Shown here: in pieces, positions 7,867 through 16,511 of the stretch | Layout: each line of letters starts with the position of its first letter | How positions within the stretch are numbered: position 1 is the stretch's first letter | NCBI RefSeq assembly: GCF_900113805.1 | Contig: NZ_FOQT01000002.1 | Coordinates: forward strand, 434,001 to 498,000 | Direction of reading: 5' to 3' | DNA length: 64,000 nt | Source: Halpernia frigidisoli | GTDB lineage: Bacteria; Bacteroidota; Bacteroidia; Flavobacteriales; Weeksellaceae | Program-made: the position numbers and the translations under genes | Notes under the pieces: model-generated | Databases searched by the model: none | The model's input: the letters and a program-made list of their open reading frames with translations, nothing else | Told to the model about the DNA's origin: nothing

Positions 7867-9054
7867 TTAGTCTAGGATTTCAGTAACCTGTCCTGCACCA
7901 ACTGTTCTACCACCTTCTCTAATTGCAAATCTAAGACCTACGTTAAGAGCGATTGGTTGTAACAATTCAACAGTAATAGTTAAGTTATCTCCCGGCATTA
8001 CCATTTCTACACCTTCTGGTAAGAAAATCTCACCTGTAACGTCTGTAGTTCTTACATAAAACTGTGGACGGTATTTGTTGTGGAATGGAGTGTGACGACC
8101 ACCTTCTTCTTTTGAAAGAACGTAAACCTCAGCTTTGAATTTTTTGTGTGGTTTTACTGAACCTGATTTTACGATAACCATACCTCTTTTAATGTCTGTT
8201 TTTTCAACACCTCTTAAAAGGATACCAACGTTATCACCAGCTTCACCTCTATCTAATATTTTACGGAACATTTCTACTCCTGTTACAGTTGATGTTAATT
8301 TTTCATCACCCATACCTACGATATCTACACCATCTCCAGTGTTGATAACACCTGCTTCAATTCTACCTGTTGCAACAGTACCACGACCTGTAATAGAGAA
8401 TACATCTTCAATAGGCATTAAGAATGGTTTGTCAACATCTCTGGTTGGCAATTCAATCCAAGTATCAACAGCATCCATCAATTCTTCGATTTTCGCTACC
8501 CATTTTGGATCTCCATTAAGACCACCTAAAGCAGATCCTTGAATAACTGGTGAGTTATCACCATCATATTCGTAAGAAGAAAGAAGATCTCTTACTTCCA
8601 TTTCTACTAATTCTAATAATTCTTCATCATCTACCATATCCACTTTATTCATGAATACAAGTACATTAGGTACATTTACCTGACGACAAAGTAAAATATG
8701 CTCTCTTGTTTGTGGCATTGGTCCGTCAGTAGCCGCAACTACTAAAATTGCTCCGTCCATTTGAGCAGCACCAGTTACCATGTTTTTTACATAATCCGCG
8801 TGACCTGGACAGTCAACGTGAGCATAATGTCTATTTGCAGTTTCATACTCGATGTGAGCAGTATTGATTGTAATACCTCTTTCTTTTTCTTCTGGTGCAG
8901 AATCGATAGAAGAGAAATCTCTTGCTGTTCCGAATCCTTTATCAGATAATACTTTACTGATTGCTGCAGTAAGTGTTGTTTTACCATGGTCAACGTGACC
9001 AATAGTACCAATGTTCAAGTGGGGTTTGTTACGATTAAACGTTTCCTTTGCCAT
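7867..9054 (-). CDS. tuf: Elongation factor Tu
   Basis: 395 aa, full length. It delivers aminoacyl-tRNA to the ribosome with GTP. The GTPase motifs GHVDHGKTT (P loop), DCPGHADY and NKVD are visible in domain I, followed by intact domains II and III ending in [10 protein letters not shown]. Codon use is strongly biased, as expected for a top-expressed gene. It lies between the tRNA cluster and tRNA-Trp, as in the ancestral order. Confidence 0.99.
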   Translation of the reverse strand: MAKETFNRNKPHLNIGTIGHVDHGKTTLTAAISKVLSDKGFGTARDFSSIDSAPEEKERGITINTAHIEYETANRHYAHVDCPGHADYVKNMVTGAAQMDGAILVVAATDGPMPQTREHILLCRQVNVPNVLVFMNKVDMVDDEELLELVEMEVRDLLSSYEYDGDNSPVIQGSALGGLNGDPKWVAKIEELMDAVDTWIELPTRDVDKPFLMPIEDVFSITGRGTVATGRIEAGVINTGDGVDIVGMGDEKLTSTVTGVEMFRKILDRGEAGDNVGILLRGVEKTDIKRGMVIVKSGSVKPHKKFKAEVYVLSKEEGGRHTPFHNKYRPQFYVRTTDVTGEIFLPEGVEMVMPGDNLTITVELLQPIALNVGLRFAIREGGRTVGAGQVTEILD

Positions 9055-9389
9055 GATTTTAAATATTTATTTTGATTTTACTTAATTGATTTTTCAGTGC
9101 GCAAATATAGTGAAATTTTGAATAAAAAAAATTATTTGATTTAATTTAATAACTTTTTGTATTCAAATTTAAAATGTTTTGCACCTAAAGAAAAATTTGA
9201 AGTGCAAAAGTACAAAAATTTTTAAAAATATGAAAACATAGTCCTTATAGTATTTAATCGATTTCTGATGATTTATTTTCACTAAAAACAAATAATCTAT
9301 ATATATTGTGAAAAACTAAATCCATAATTTGAACTATTCCGCAAATAATGTTTAATCGAAATTTATTATTCACTTTAATTAAGAAAACT
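9055..9389. promoter_or_regulatory. Divergent intergenic region with tuf promoter(s)
   Basis: On the minus strand TATATTTG (9102-9109) lies 47 nt before tuf, and a second box, TACTTTTG (9205-9212), lies further upstream. The inverted repeat TTTTGCAC/GTGCAAAA (9177-9184, 9202-9209) overlaps the second box. Clear -33 elements are missing. No gene was seen here, and no convincing plus-strand promoter for the lipoprotein gene was found. Confidence 0.5.
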
Positions 9390-10907
9390 ATGAAAAATTT
9401 ATTTAAAACCTGCCTTGCAGCTTTTGTACTCGTCTCGGCATTATCATGTCAAAACAACGACATGAACGAAATGATCCCTGCAGAAATTCCTGCGAGCGTG
9501 GGTCCAAACACTTTAGTTTACGGCCTTACGCAAACCAACGAGCTTGTTTTGTTTAACGCTAATAAACCATCAGTTTTTACATCAAAAACTGCAATAATCG
9601 GTGTAACAGCTGGAGAAAAAATTCTAAGTATTGATTTTAGACCTGCAACAGGTGAACTTTATGGAGTTTCGGATGCTAGCAAATTTTATATTATCAATAC
9701 ATCTACAGCCGCTGCAAGATTAGTAAGCGCAACTCCATTCGTTCCTGCAATTTCCGGAACGATCGCATCAATTGACTTTAACCCAACGGTTGATCGTGTG
9801 AGATTAGTTACCAATACAGGTCAAAATCTTCGTTTAAATCCTGAAAATGGTGTAATCGCTGCGGTTGACACAAACATAAATGGTGGTGCATCACCTTCAA
9901 TCTCAGGTGTTGCTTACACAAATAGTGTTTCTGGCGCATCTGCAACAGTATTGTATGATTTAGATGCAACAACCGGAAAACTGTACAAACAGGATCCACC
10001 AAATAATGGTGCTTTAGTAGAAGTTGGTGCTCTAGGATTTACATTTACAGGACAGGCTGCTTTTGATATCAGTCCTGATAACGGCGCAGCAATCGTTGCA
10101 GCAACAACCGGCATGACCAACAGACTTTACACTATTGATCTAAATACTGGTAAAAGCACAAATATTGGAGATCTTACACAAAAAATTATTGATGTAGCGT
10201 TACCAACAAATCCAGTTGCATACTCAGTAACTATGGGTAATGCATTGCAGATATTTAATCCAAATAACCCAGCAGCTCCAGTTTCAAAAGCGATCACAGG
10301 TTTACAAGCTGGTGAAAATGTTTTAGGTATTGATTTTAGACCTTTAAATGGTCAATTATATGCCTTAGGAAGCTCAAGTAGAATCTACACACTGAATTTA
10401 GGAACTGGCGCTGCAACAGTAGTTGGAGGTCAGTTGACAACATTATTAAACGGAACTGATTTCGGTTTTGATTTTAATCCAACTGTTGACAGAATTAGAG
10501 TGGTAAGTAATACAGGACAAAATTTACGTTTAAATCCTATTGACGGAACTTTGACTGTTGACGGATCGATCAATCCAGGAACGCCGTCACTTAGCTCCGC
10601 AGCTTATACTAATAATTTTGCCGGTGCTACAACTACAACATTATTTGTAATTGATGCAGTTACAGGAAGATTATACCAACAAAATCCAGCAAATAGCGGA
10701 ACTTTAGTTGATGTTGGCGCTTTAGGCATTACCATTACAGCAACAAACGGTTTTGATATCGGAAGCACAAGCCAAAAAGCTTATTTGATGGCAACTGTAG
10801 GTATTGACACAAAATTATACACGGTAAATACTGCGACTGGCGCATCAACTGTATTATCAAGTTTTCCTAACATTGTAAGAGGATTCTCTGTAGGTTTAGG
10901 ATTTTAA
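9390..10907 (+). CDS. Lipoprotein with two DUF4394 domains
   Basis: 505 aa from the ATG at 9390, chosen because it opens a lipoprotein signal (MKNLFKTCLAAFVLVSALSC, lipobox Cys at residue 20); an upstream ATG at 9348 only adds 14 non-signal residues. Two similar halves each contain IDFRP..G.LYG/A..., then FNPTVDR and TNTGQNLRLNP, the DUF4394 pattern, probably a beta-propeller-like surface domain of unknown function. Base composition is richer in GC and Ala/Thr than its neighbours, as is common for exported proteins. It sits alone, opposite in direction, inside the tRNA-tuf locus. Confidence 0.88.
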   Translation: MKNLFKTCLAAFVLVSALSCQNNDMNEMIPAEIPASVGPNTLVYGLTQTNELVLFNANKPSVFTSKTAIIGVTAGEKILSIDFRPATGELYGVSDASKFYIINTSTAAARLVSATPFVPAISGTIASIDFNPTVDRVRLVTNTGQNLRLNPENGVIAAVDTNINGGASPSISGVAYTNSVSGASATVLYDLDATTGKLYKQDPPNNGALVEVGALGFTFTGQAAFDISPDNGAAIVAATTGMTNRLYTIDLNTGKSTNIGDLTQKIIDVALPTNPVAYSVTMGNALQIFNPNNPAAPVSKAITGLQAGENVLGIDFRPLNGQLYALGSSSRIYTLNLGTGAATVVGGQLTTLLNGTDFGFDFNPTVDRIRVVSNTGQNLRLNPIDGTLTVDGSINPGTPSLSSAAYTNNFAGATTTTLFVIDAVTGRLYQQNPANSGTLVDVGALGITITATNGFDIGSTSQKAYLMATVGIDTKLYTVNTATGASTVLSSFPNIVRGFSVGLGF

Positions 10908-10925
10908 TTCATATCAAATTTTCAT

Positions 10926-10970
10926 TAAAAAAGATTCGGAATATTAATTTATTCCGGATTTTTTATTTTT
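10926..10970. terminator. Terminator after the DUF4394 gene
   Basis: ATTCGGAATA/TATTCCGGAT stem with A and T runs at both ends, 26 nt past the stop. It can also end the tRNA transcript that comes from the other side. Confidence 0.75.
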
Positions 10971-11026
10971 AAAAATTAAATGAATTAAATAAAAAAAATC
11001 CCTCAAAAGTGAGAGATTAACAAGTG

Positions 11027-11098
11027 AGCCAACTACGGGAATTGAACCCGTGACCTCTTCCTTACCAAGGAAGCACTCTACCGCTGAGCTAAGTCGGC
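11027..11098 (-). tRNA. tRNA-Thr (anticodon GGT)
   Basis: Acceptor GCCGACT/AGTTGGC, anticodon loop TTGGTAA on a CTTCC/GGAAG stem, T arm GGGTTCAATTCCC, no encoded CCA. Last of a four-tRNA cluster; corresponds to E. coli thrT. Confidence 0.97.
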
Positions 11099-11106
11099 AA
11101 AAAATA

Positions 11107-11143
11107 AAAAAATCACAAATGAACAAACTTTTGTGATTTTTTT
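11107..11143 (-). terminator. Hairpin between tRNA-Gly and tRNA-Thr(GGT)
   Basis: AAATCACAAA/TTTGTGATTT stem with flanking A and T runs. It looks like an intrinsic terminator inside the tRNA cluster and could lower expression of the last tRNA or mark processing. Confidence 0.6.
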
Positions 11144-11144
11144 G

Positions 11145-11217
11145 AGCGAAAGACGAGGGTCGAACTCGCGACATTCAGCTTGGAAGGCTGACGCTCTACC
11201 AACTGAGCTACTTTCGC
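11145..11217 (-). tRNA. tRNA-Gly (anticodon TCC)
   Basis: Acceptor GCGAAAG/CTTTCGC, anticodon loop CTTCCAA on a TCAGC/GCTGA stem, T arm GAGTTCGACCCTC. Corresponds to E. coli glyT in the same relative position. Confidence 0.97.
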
Positions 11218-11289
11218 AATTTTTGTTTCCAAAAATGATGGTAAACGTTTCGCAAACGCTATAAATAAAACTTCTTATAAAAAAAAATG

Positions 11290-11370
11290 TGGGGAGAGCA
11301 GGATTCGAACCTGCGAAGTTTACACAACTGAGTTACAGTCAGTCCTCGTTGGCCGCTTGAGTATCTCCCC
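11290..11370 (-). tRNA. tRNA-Tyr (anticodon GTA)
   Basis: 81 nt with a long variable arm, as in bacterial tRNA-Tyr. Acceptor GGGGAGA/TCTCCCC, anticodon GTA within GACTGTAACTC, T arm AGGTTCGAATCCT, discriminator A. Confidence 0.97.
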
Positions 11371-11390
11371 AATATCTTTTTTCTAAACAG

Positions 11391-11464
11391 AGCCTCCAGA
11401 GGGACTCGAACCCACGACCTGCTGATTACAAATCAGCTGCTCTAGCCAGCTGAGCTACGGAGGC
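11391..11464 (-). tRNA. tRNA-Thr (anticodon TGT)
   Basis: Acceptor GCCTCCG/TGGAGGC, anticodon loop TTTGTAA on a GCTGA/TCAGC stem, T arm GGGTTCGAGTCCC. First tRNA of the cluster; corresponds to E. coli thrU. Confidence 0.97.
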
Positions 11465-11502
11465 AAAGATTTTAAAGAACTACTTAACTGTTTTTGCGAG
11501 TG

Positions 11503-11535
11503 CAAATATAACATAGTTTTTTTTAAATCTACAAA
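11503..11535 (-). promoter_or_regulatory. Promoter of the tRNA cluster
   Basis: Minus strand TTTG (11532-11535), 21 nt, then TATATTTG (11503-11510), about 39 nt before the first tRNA. Confidence 0.65.
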
Positions 11536-11564
11536 TATTTTTTAGCTTTTTTTTATATTTTTTT

Positions 11565-11855
11565 TTAAGCTAATTCTTTCTTCTTGATTAGCAGTTTTTT
11601 AGCTACCTCAGTACAAAGATCTAAACTTTCCTCAAAGCTTGCGCTGGTCTTTTTTACGACGATATCTTCACCCGGAACGCCCAATATGATCTCTGCTGTT
11701 TTGTTTTCTTTATCAGAATTATTTTCAACCTTTAAAAAAACTTTACAATCTATTATTTTATCATAATAAGTGTCTAGTTTATTTAATTTTTTTTCTAAAT
11801 GTTCCTCAAGCGGTGCATGCGGCGTTAATCCGATGGATTTTACGTGTATTTTCAT
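11565..11855 (-). CDS. hpf: Ribosome hibernation-promoting factor, short form (HPF/RaiA family)
   Basis: 96 aa, the short form without the C-terminal dimerisation domain. It binds the 30S decoding centre in stationary phase and silences ribosomes. The beta-alpha-beta start MKIHVKSIGLTPHAPLEEHLEKK..., followed by EIILGVPGEDIVVKKTSASFEESLDLCTE, fits the family. It lies 115 nt downstream of xerC, in the rpsU-xerC-hpf-tRNA-tuf arrangement common in Bacteroidota. Confidence 0.93.
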   Translation of the reverse strand: MKIHVKSIGLTPHAPLEEHLEKKLNKLDTYYDKIIDCKVFLKVENNSDKENKTAEIILGVPGEDIVVKKTSASFEESLDLCTEVAKKLLIKKKELA

Positions 11856-11970
11856 ATTAAAATTTTTGTTGTTTTATCTGGTAATTGGTTTATCGCTTTT
11901 CTTCAACTATTTTTTAGAAAATTTATAAATAGCGATCTTATTTTAGTAAATTTTGATTAAGATTAAATTA

Positions 11971-12852
11971 TTATTCTTTTTTACTTGCCCTCGGATGCGA
12001 AGCATTTAAAACTTTTTTTAACTGCTCAATATTTGCCGAAGTGTAAACCTGTGTAGAAGCCAAACTGCTGTGCCCCATTATTTTTTTTATTTTGCTTATC
12101 TCCGCACCATTCTCTAAAATATGAGTTGCGAACGTGTGCCGTAATATATGTGGACTTTTTTTCTTCTTCAGAGTTACAAGACTAAGATAGGAATTAACAA
12201 CCGAATAGACAAATTTTTCATTTAATTTACGGCCTTTTTTAGACACAAAAAGATACATCTCACTATCTTTCAATGCTTTTCTTTCCTCTTTAAAATAAAC
12301 TAAAAGCTTTGAAGCAAGATTTTCAGAAATAGGAATAATTCTTTCTTTATTGCCTTTTCCTACAACTGTAATTTCAAAGTTTTCGAAATTTACATTTTTG
12401 TTTAAAATGCTGCATAACTCGGCTTTTCGGATGCCGGTCTGATAAAGCACTTCCACAAGACATTCTCCAAGTAAATCTGATTTATCATCGAAAATCCGTT
12501 CCAGATCATCCATTTCATCTGTTGACATTGGGATCTGTTTTTCGGGGTAAAATTTTAAAGCTGAAAGGCTTTCAGCAGGATCAATATCAATTTCCCTGAT
12601 TTTTAAAAGGAAAAGATAGAACGATTTTAAACACGAAATTTTTCGGTTAAGACTTCTTTTAGAATAATTTTTTAACGACAGATCAACAATAAAGTTGCGA
12701 AGCACCAATTTTTGAGCTTTTACGATATCATCCATTGCCTCTGTTTCCAAAACAAATTTTTGAAAATCATATAAATCTTTGGCATAGCTTTTCACGGTAT
12801 TTACAGAATACCGTTTTTCAATTTCTAAATATTCTAAAAACTTTTGGATCAT
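11971..12852 (-). CDS. xerC: Site-specific tyrosine recombinase XerC/XerD
   Basis: 293 aa, normal length. It resolves chromosome dimers at dif together with a partner recombinase. The N-terminal SAM-like core-binding domain (1-90) and the catalytic residues are all present: Arg142 (TGIRKAEL), Lys166 (VVGKGNKER), His235-x-x-Arg238 (HILRHTFATH), His261 (MGHSSL) and nucleophile Tyr270. It sits in a conserved housekeeping context and not beside cargo genes, so it is not a mobile-element integrase. XerC versus XerD cannot be settled from this alone. Confidence 0.93.
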   Translation of the reverse strand: MIQKFLEYLEIEKRYSVNTVKSYAKDLYDFQKFVLETEAMDDIVKAQKLVLRNFIVDLSLKNYSKRSLNRKISCLKSFYLFLLKIREIDIDPAESLSALKFYPEKQIPMSTDEMDDLERIFDDKSDLLGECLVEVLYQTGIRKAELCSILNKNVNFENFEITVVGKGNKERIIPISENLASKLLVYFKEERKALKDSEMYLFVSKKGRKLNEKFVYSVVNSYLSLVTLKKKKSPHILRHTFATHILENGAEISKIKKIMGHSSLASTQVYTSANIEQLKKVLNASHPRASKKE

Positions 12853-12856
12853 AAGT

Positions 12857-12902
12857 AAAAAAAATCACCTCTCAAATATACGTATTTAAGAAGTGATTTA
12901 TA
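12857..12902 (-). terminator. Terminator after rpsU
   Basis: AAATCACTTCTTAAATA paired with TATTTGAGAGGTGATTT and followed on the minus strand by eight T. It ends the rpsU transcript just before the xerC start. Confidence 0.85.
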
Positions 12903-12926
12903 ATGAAAAGGTAAAAACCTCGGATC

Positions 12927-13124
12927 TTATCCTTGTTCTTCCTTACTGATTAATCTTTGTTTGTATGACGCTTTTAAGTTCGCTTGTCTTTTAACAACAC
13001 TAGGTTTATTAAATTGTTGACGACCTCTTAAGGCTCTTACAGTTCCCGTTTTATCAAATTTACGTTTGTATTTTTTAAGGGCTCTGTCGATAGCTTCGCC
13101 ATCTTTTACTGGAATTATTAACAT
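12927..13124 (-). CDS. rpsU: 30S ribosomal protein S21
   Basis: 65 aa, basic, ending in YKQRLISKEEQG. S21 helps the 30S subunit pair with the mRNA Shine-Dalgarno region; in Bacteroidota it is one of the proteins that hide the anti-SD sequence, which fits the weak SD signals in this window. Signature VKDGEAIDRALKKYKRKFDKTG. It has its own good promoter and terminator. Confidence 0.97.
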   Translation of the reverse strand: MLIIPVKDGEAIDRALKKYKRKFDKTGTVRALRGRQQFNKPSVVKRQANLKASYKQRLISKEEQG

Positions 13125-13147
13125 AGTTTACATCTCATTTTGGATTG

Positions 13148-13177
13148 CAAAAATACACATATTTTTTAATTCTGCAA
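13148..13177 (-). promoter_or_regulatory. Promoter of rpsU
   Basis: Minus strand TTG (13175-13177), exactly 19 nt, TATTTTTG (13148-13155). The start region TTTGCAATCCAAAAT resembles that of rplK (12 of 15 identical). Confidence 0.75.
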
Positions 13178-13183
13178 TTAATT

Positions 13184-14536
13184 TTAAAACAATCTTTCAT
13201 GAAAATCTTCTATTTTATTCACCACTTCCACTACGATTCCCAATTTTTTCTTGGCAATTTTATTTAAACCCGAAACAAAAATTTTATCATAACCCAATTT
13301 TTCCGCTTCAGAAATCCGTTGTTCGATCTGTGGAACCGGCCGGATTTCACCACTCAAACCAATTTCACCCGCAAAACAAAACTTTTCAGAGATCGCGACA
13401 TCTTCCGTGCTTGATAAAATTGCCGCAATAACTGCCAAATCTAAAGCCGGATCATCTGTTTTTATTCCGCCCGTAATATTTAAAAAAACATCTTTTGCAC
13501 CGAGCATAAAACCTGCTCTTTTCTCTAAAACAGCCAAAAGCATATTCAATCTTTTACCATCAAAACCCGTCGAACTTCTCTGCGGCGTACCATAAACAGC
13601 CGAACTTACCAAAGCCTGAATTTCCAGCAACATTGGGCGATTTCCTTCCAAAGTTACTGCGACTGCGTTCCCGGAAAGTTCCTCAAATTTCTTCGTAATC
13701 AAAAGTTCTGACGGATTTTTCACTTCCCGTAAACCCTGCGCCACCATTTCATAAATCCCAATTTCAGCCGTAGATCCAAACCTATTTTTATTTGCGCGAA
13801 GCAATCTGAACATGTGGTTTCTGTCGCCATCAAAATTTAAAACGACATCTACCATATGTTCCAAAACTTTCGGTCCGGCAATTTGTCCATCTTTTGTAAT
13901 ATGTCCAACTAAAAAAACCGGCGTTCCCGTGTCTTTTGCGAATTTTATGATTTCCGAAGAGCATTCTCGGATTTGTGAAACTGTTCCAGGCGAACTTTCG
14001 ATCACTTGACTTTGCAAAGTTTGGATAGAATCAATGATCACAAAATCTGGCTTCAGTTTTTTCGCTTCCGTCAAAATCTTTTCAACCGAAGTTTCTGTAT
14101 AAAGATAACAGTGTTCCTGATGAATTTCGGTCAAACGATCCGCACGCAATTTTATCTGCGACGCACTTTCTTCACCGGAAACATAAAGGACTTTTTTTCG
14201 CATTTTTAAAGCAATTTGCAATAAAAGCGTCGACTTCCCAATTCCCGGTTCACCACCAATTAATGTGACAGAACCCAAAACAATTCCGCCGCCTAAAACG
14301 CGGTTCAGTTCTTCCGAAGGTGTAGAAATCCGTTGTTCATTTCCGGTTTCAACATCGATTATATTGACGATTTTCTGCTTTCCGGAACCTAAAATATCAT
14401 AAGTAGAGCGCGGCGATTTCTCTACGATTTCTTCTACCAGAGTGTTCCATTCGCCACAGGCTTTGCATTGTCCGAGCCATTGCGAGTAATTTGTACCGCA
14501 ATTTTGACAGATGAAAGCCGTTTTTATTTTTGCCAT
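13184..14536 (-). CDS. radA: DNA repair protein RadA
   Basis: 450 aa, normal length. A RecA-like, DnaB-type ATPase that drives branch migration in recombinational repair. The N-terminal zinc finger has Cys10, 13, 24 and 27 (CQNC...CKAC). Then come the Walker A motif GGEPGIGKST, the family motif KNRFG and a C-terminal Lon-like domain. It reads toward rpsU but ends 36 nt before the rpsU promoter; repeat R1 lies just upstream. Confidence 0.97.
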   Translation of the reverse strand: MAKIKTAFICQNCGTNYSQWLGQCKACGEWNTLVEEIVEKSPRSTYDILGSGKQKIVNIIDVETGNEQRISTPSEELNRVLGGGIVLGSVTLIGGEPGIGKSTLLLQIALKMRKKVLYVSGEESASQIKLRADRLTEIHQEHCYLYTETSVEKILTEAKKLKPDFVIIDSIQTLQSQVIESSPGTVSQIRECSSEIIKFAKDTGTPVFLVGHITKDGQIAGPKVLEHMVDVVLNFDGDRNHMFRLLRANKNRFGSTAEIGIYEMVAQGLREVKNPSELLITKKFEELSGNAVAVTLEGNRPMLLEIQALVSSAVYGTPQRSSTGFDGKRLNMLLAVLEKRAGFMLGAKDVFLNITGGIKTDDPALDLAVIAAILSSTEDVAISEKFCFAGEIGLSGEIRPVPQIEQRISEAEKLGYDKIFVSGLNKIAKKKLGIVVEVVNKIEDFHERLF

Positions 14537-14583
14537 AGTTTACAAATTTCCTGATTTTTTTTTAAAGAAAATAATTAATTTTT

Positions 14584-14722
14584 AGAAGCAACAAGATTTT
14601 GCCATTTCCGAAGATGGTTCCGGCTATCCATTACAATCTTTTTTGCAAGAACGCGCCAAAAGGCAAGCTCTTACAAAAAGGATTTCCATTTCTATCCGGG
14701 CTATAAAGACGGGCTTTTTATA
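14584..14722 (+). repeat. Dispersed repeat R1 (type A)
   Basis: Left arm with GGCTATCCATTACAATCTTTT, a variable core (TTTTTGCAAGA...TCTTACAAAAA can pair with one G-U) and a right arm AAAAAGGATTTCCATTTC, then TATCCGGGCTA and AAGACGGGC. Same architecture as R2, R3 and R5. It lies between the lipoprotein gene and radA; no coding potential seen. Confidence 0.85.
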
Positions 14723-14739
14723 TTTCCAATTGATGAAAT

Positions 14740-15177
14740 TTACTTTAAATACTCAGACAAAGTAATCACGACGCTTTCAGTAATACTTTTCTGTTTGTAA
14801 TATTTTGCCCGGCAAAAATCAGAACTGAAGGTATAATTTCCTTTATCGATCAAAATAAAATTTTTATCATTCTTATAAATAGGAAGCAGATAATTTTTAG
14901 CACCTAAAATTCTCACAACAATATTACAATTTGTCGTATTTTCTATCGTAATTGCCGCAGATTTATCGCTGGGTTTTTCATTGATCAACTGACTTACAAC
15001 TTCCCCATTTCGCTGGGTTTTTCCGATCTTATCCTTTTCCATTAATCTTTCAAACTCGTTTGTAGAAGTCGGAATTGTTTTAGAAACACGAACACCATTT
15101 CTGATAACGCGATAATTGGTAGATTCGCAACCAACAAAAGTAATAAGCATTAAATAAAACAGAGCAAAATTTTTCAT
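14740..15177 (-). CDS. Putative lipoprotein of unknown function
   Basis: 145 aa. N-terminal signal MKNFALFYLMLITFVGC puts a lipobox Cys at residue 17. The body has ITIENTTNCNIVVRILG..., a short beta-rich segment, and a C-terminal FSSDFCRAKYYKQKSITESVVITL with one Cys. It resembles small Chryseobacterium proteins of the DUF6759 type, but I am not certain of that name. The gene is alone, with an AT-rich upstream region and repeat R1 downstream. Confidence 0.65.
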   Translation of the reverse strand: MKNFALFYLMLITFVGCESTNYRVIRNGVRVSKTIPTSTNEFERLMEKDKIGKTQRNGEVVSQLINEKPSDKSAAITIENTTNCNIVVRILGAKNYLLPIYKNDKNFILIDKGNYTFSSDFCRAKYYKQKSITESVVITLSEYLK

Positions 15178-15306
15178 TCAATAAATTTTACATAAATCTA
15201 AAAAAAATTTCAACAACACAATTATAGTAAGATTCGATTATAAATTATAACATTTAGTAAACTTTTAAAGAATATCTTTACACTACTAATTTTAAAAATA
15301 CTTTTT

Positions 15307-16050
15307 ATGAAACTTTCATTATCACTAATAACAATGCTAATGGCAATTCAATTCACAGTTGCACAGACCTTAAAGCCAGTTCAATATAAAGATGGCGAGC
15401 AAAAACTCAACGGATTTGTGACTTCAAATACAGGTAAAAAATTACCAGGCGTTTTAGTACTTCCAGCATGGCAGGGAATTGATAAAGAAGCAAAAAATGC
15501 CGCTCTAGAATTACAAAAAGCAGGTTATATTGCTTTTGTTGCAGATATTTATGGTGAAGGAAATGTTCCAACTGACAACGCTTCAGCAGGAAAAATTGCC
15601 GGAAAATATAAAGAGGACTATAAAGCCTACCAAAAAAGAATTTCTTTGGCTTTAGATCAATTAAAAAAAGCAGGTGCGAATGTTGATAAAATCGCGGTAA
15701 TTGGATACTGTTTCGGTGGAACAGGCGTTTTAGAAGTGGCAAGAGCGAATTTTCCAGTTGTTGGTGTAGTTTCAATTCATGGCGGATTGGCTAAAGATCC
15801 GGCGAGAGAAAACATGCCAATCAAAACCAAAGTTTTGGTGGAAAATGGTGCAGATGACGGCGGCGTTACTCCCGAAGTTGTTGCGGCTTTAACCAAAGAA
15901 TTAAATGTTGGGAAAACGGACTGGCAAATGATCACTTATTCTAATTCAAAACACACTTTCACAAATCCAGAAAGTCCGGATTATAATGATGTAATGTCAA
16001 AAAGAGCGTGGGATCACACGATGATGTTTTTAGCGGAAATTTTGAAATAA
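15307..16050 (+). CDS. Exported dienelactone hydrolase family protein
   Basis: 247 aa with a signal peptide (MKLSLSLITMLMAIQFTVAQ). The alpha/beta-hydrolase fold uses Cys135 as nucleophile in VIGYCFGGTG, as in dienelactone hydrolases. An Asp near ENGADDGG and the His in NSKHTFT complete the triad. These enzymes cut lactone or ester bonds; the real substrate is unknown. Export to the periplasm is unusual for classic chlorocatechol-pathway DLH but common in Bacteroidota paralogues. Confidence 0.85.
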   Translation: MKLSLSLITMLMAIQFTVAQTLKPVQYKDGEQKLNGFVTSNTGKKLPGVLVLPAWQGIDKEAKNAALELQKAGYIAFVADIYGEGNVPTDNASAGKIAGKYKEDYKAYQKRISLALDQLKKAGANVDKIAVIGYCFGGTGVLEVARANFPVVGVVSIHGGLAKDPARENMPIKTKVLVENGADDGGVTPEVVAALTKELNVGKTDWQMITYSNSKHTFTNPESPDYNDVMSKRAWDHTMMFLAEILK

Positions 16051-16085
16051 GATTTTGAAAATATTCAACAGAATTTTTTTGAAAC

Positions 16086-16162
16086 TCTCGCAGATTTTGC
16101 GGAATTAGCAGATTTTTTAAAACCATTTTTTCCAATCTGCGTCATCTGAAAAATCTGCGAGA
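16086..16162. repeat. 'Ctgcgag' inverted repeat
   Basis: TCTCGCAGATTTT (16086-16098) and AAAATCTGCGAGA (16150-16162) form a perfect 13-bp inverted repeat. The 51-nt interior carries further AGCAGATT and AATCTGCG fragments. It belongs to a type of short 'aatctgcg' palindromic repeat common between flavobacterial genes. Confidence 0.7.
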
Positions 16163-16215
16163 AATAAATTGAAAGATTTACATCTCTCAATTTCAAAAAT
16201 TATTAAAGGAAATAT

Positions 16216-16252
16216 TAAACTTCTATAATCGAAATATTATAGAAGTTTTTTT
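16216..16252 (+). terminator. Terminator after the dienelactone hydrolase gene
   Basis: AAACTTCTATAAT/ATTATAGAAGTTT, a perfect 13-bp stem with a 6-nt loop, followed by a T run. Strong, although 166 nt from the stop. Confidence 0.8.
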
Positions 16253-16279
16253 ATGATTAAATTTTATTTTACGCAAACT

Positions 16280-16435
16280 TTGCAAAAGGGATGGAAGCGT
16301 CATCCTTTTTTTTGTTGACAAATTTTCAATCTTTAAAATAAACTTCGGCAAAAAAAAGATATAGCGGACAGCCCGACCCGAGAAAGGGGAAATGCCGCTG
16401 CGAGGGATTTGCCAAAAACATTTATTCGAATCTTT
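16280..16435 (-). repeat. Dispersed repeat R7 (type B)
   Basis: Reads on the minus strand as GGCAAATCCCTCGC..., CGGGTCGGGCTGTCCGCTA, TATCTTTTTTTTGCC, a variable core, then AAAAAAAAGGATGACGCTTC and CATCCCTTTTGC. Close relative of R8. It lies between the hydrolase and pyrG, ending just upstream of the pyrG promoter. Confidence 0.85.
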
Positions 16436-16465
16436 GTAATAACTTTAAATTAAATCCGGTTGAGA

Positions 16466-16496
16466 TTTGCCAGTCAAACGAGATAGTTTAACTTTG
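16466..16496 (+). promoter_or_regulatory. Promoter of pyrG
   Basis: TTTG (16466-16469), 19 nt, TAACTTTG (16489-16496). It overlaps the start of the longer open frame at 16467 and therefore supports the later pyrG start at 16512. Confidence 0.8.
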
Positions 16497-16511
16497 CGCA
16501 AACCTAAACTA

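Noticed and set aside
10944-11174. 76-codon frame over tRNA-Thr(GGT)
   Set aside because: It is an in-frame reading of tRNA and terminator sequence.
11971-12852. Tyrosine recombinase as the integrase of a mobile element
   Set aside because: XerC-like length and motifs, and a conserved place between rpsU and hpf; no att-like repeats or cargo.
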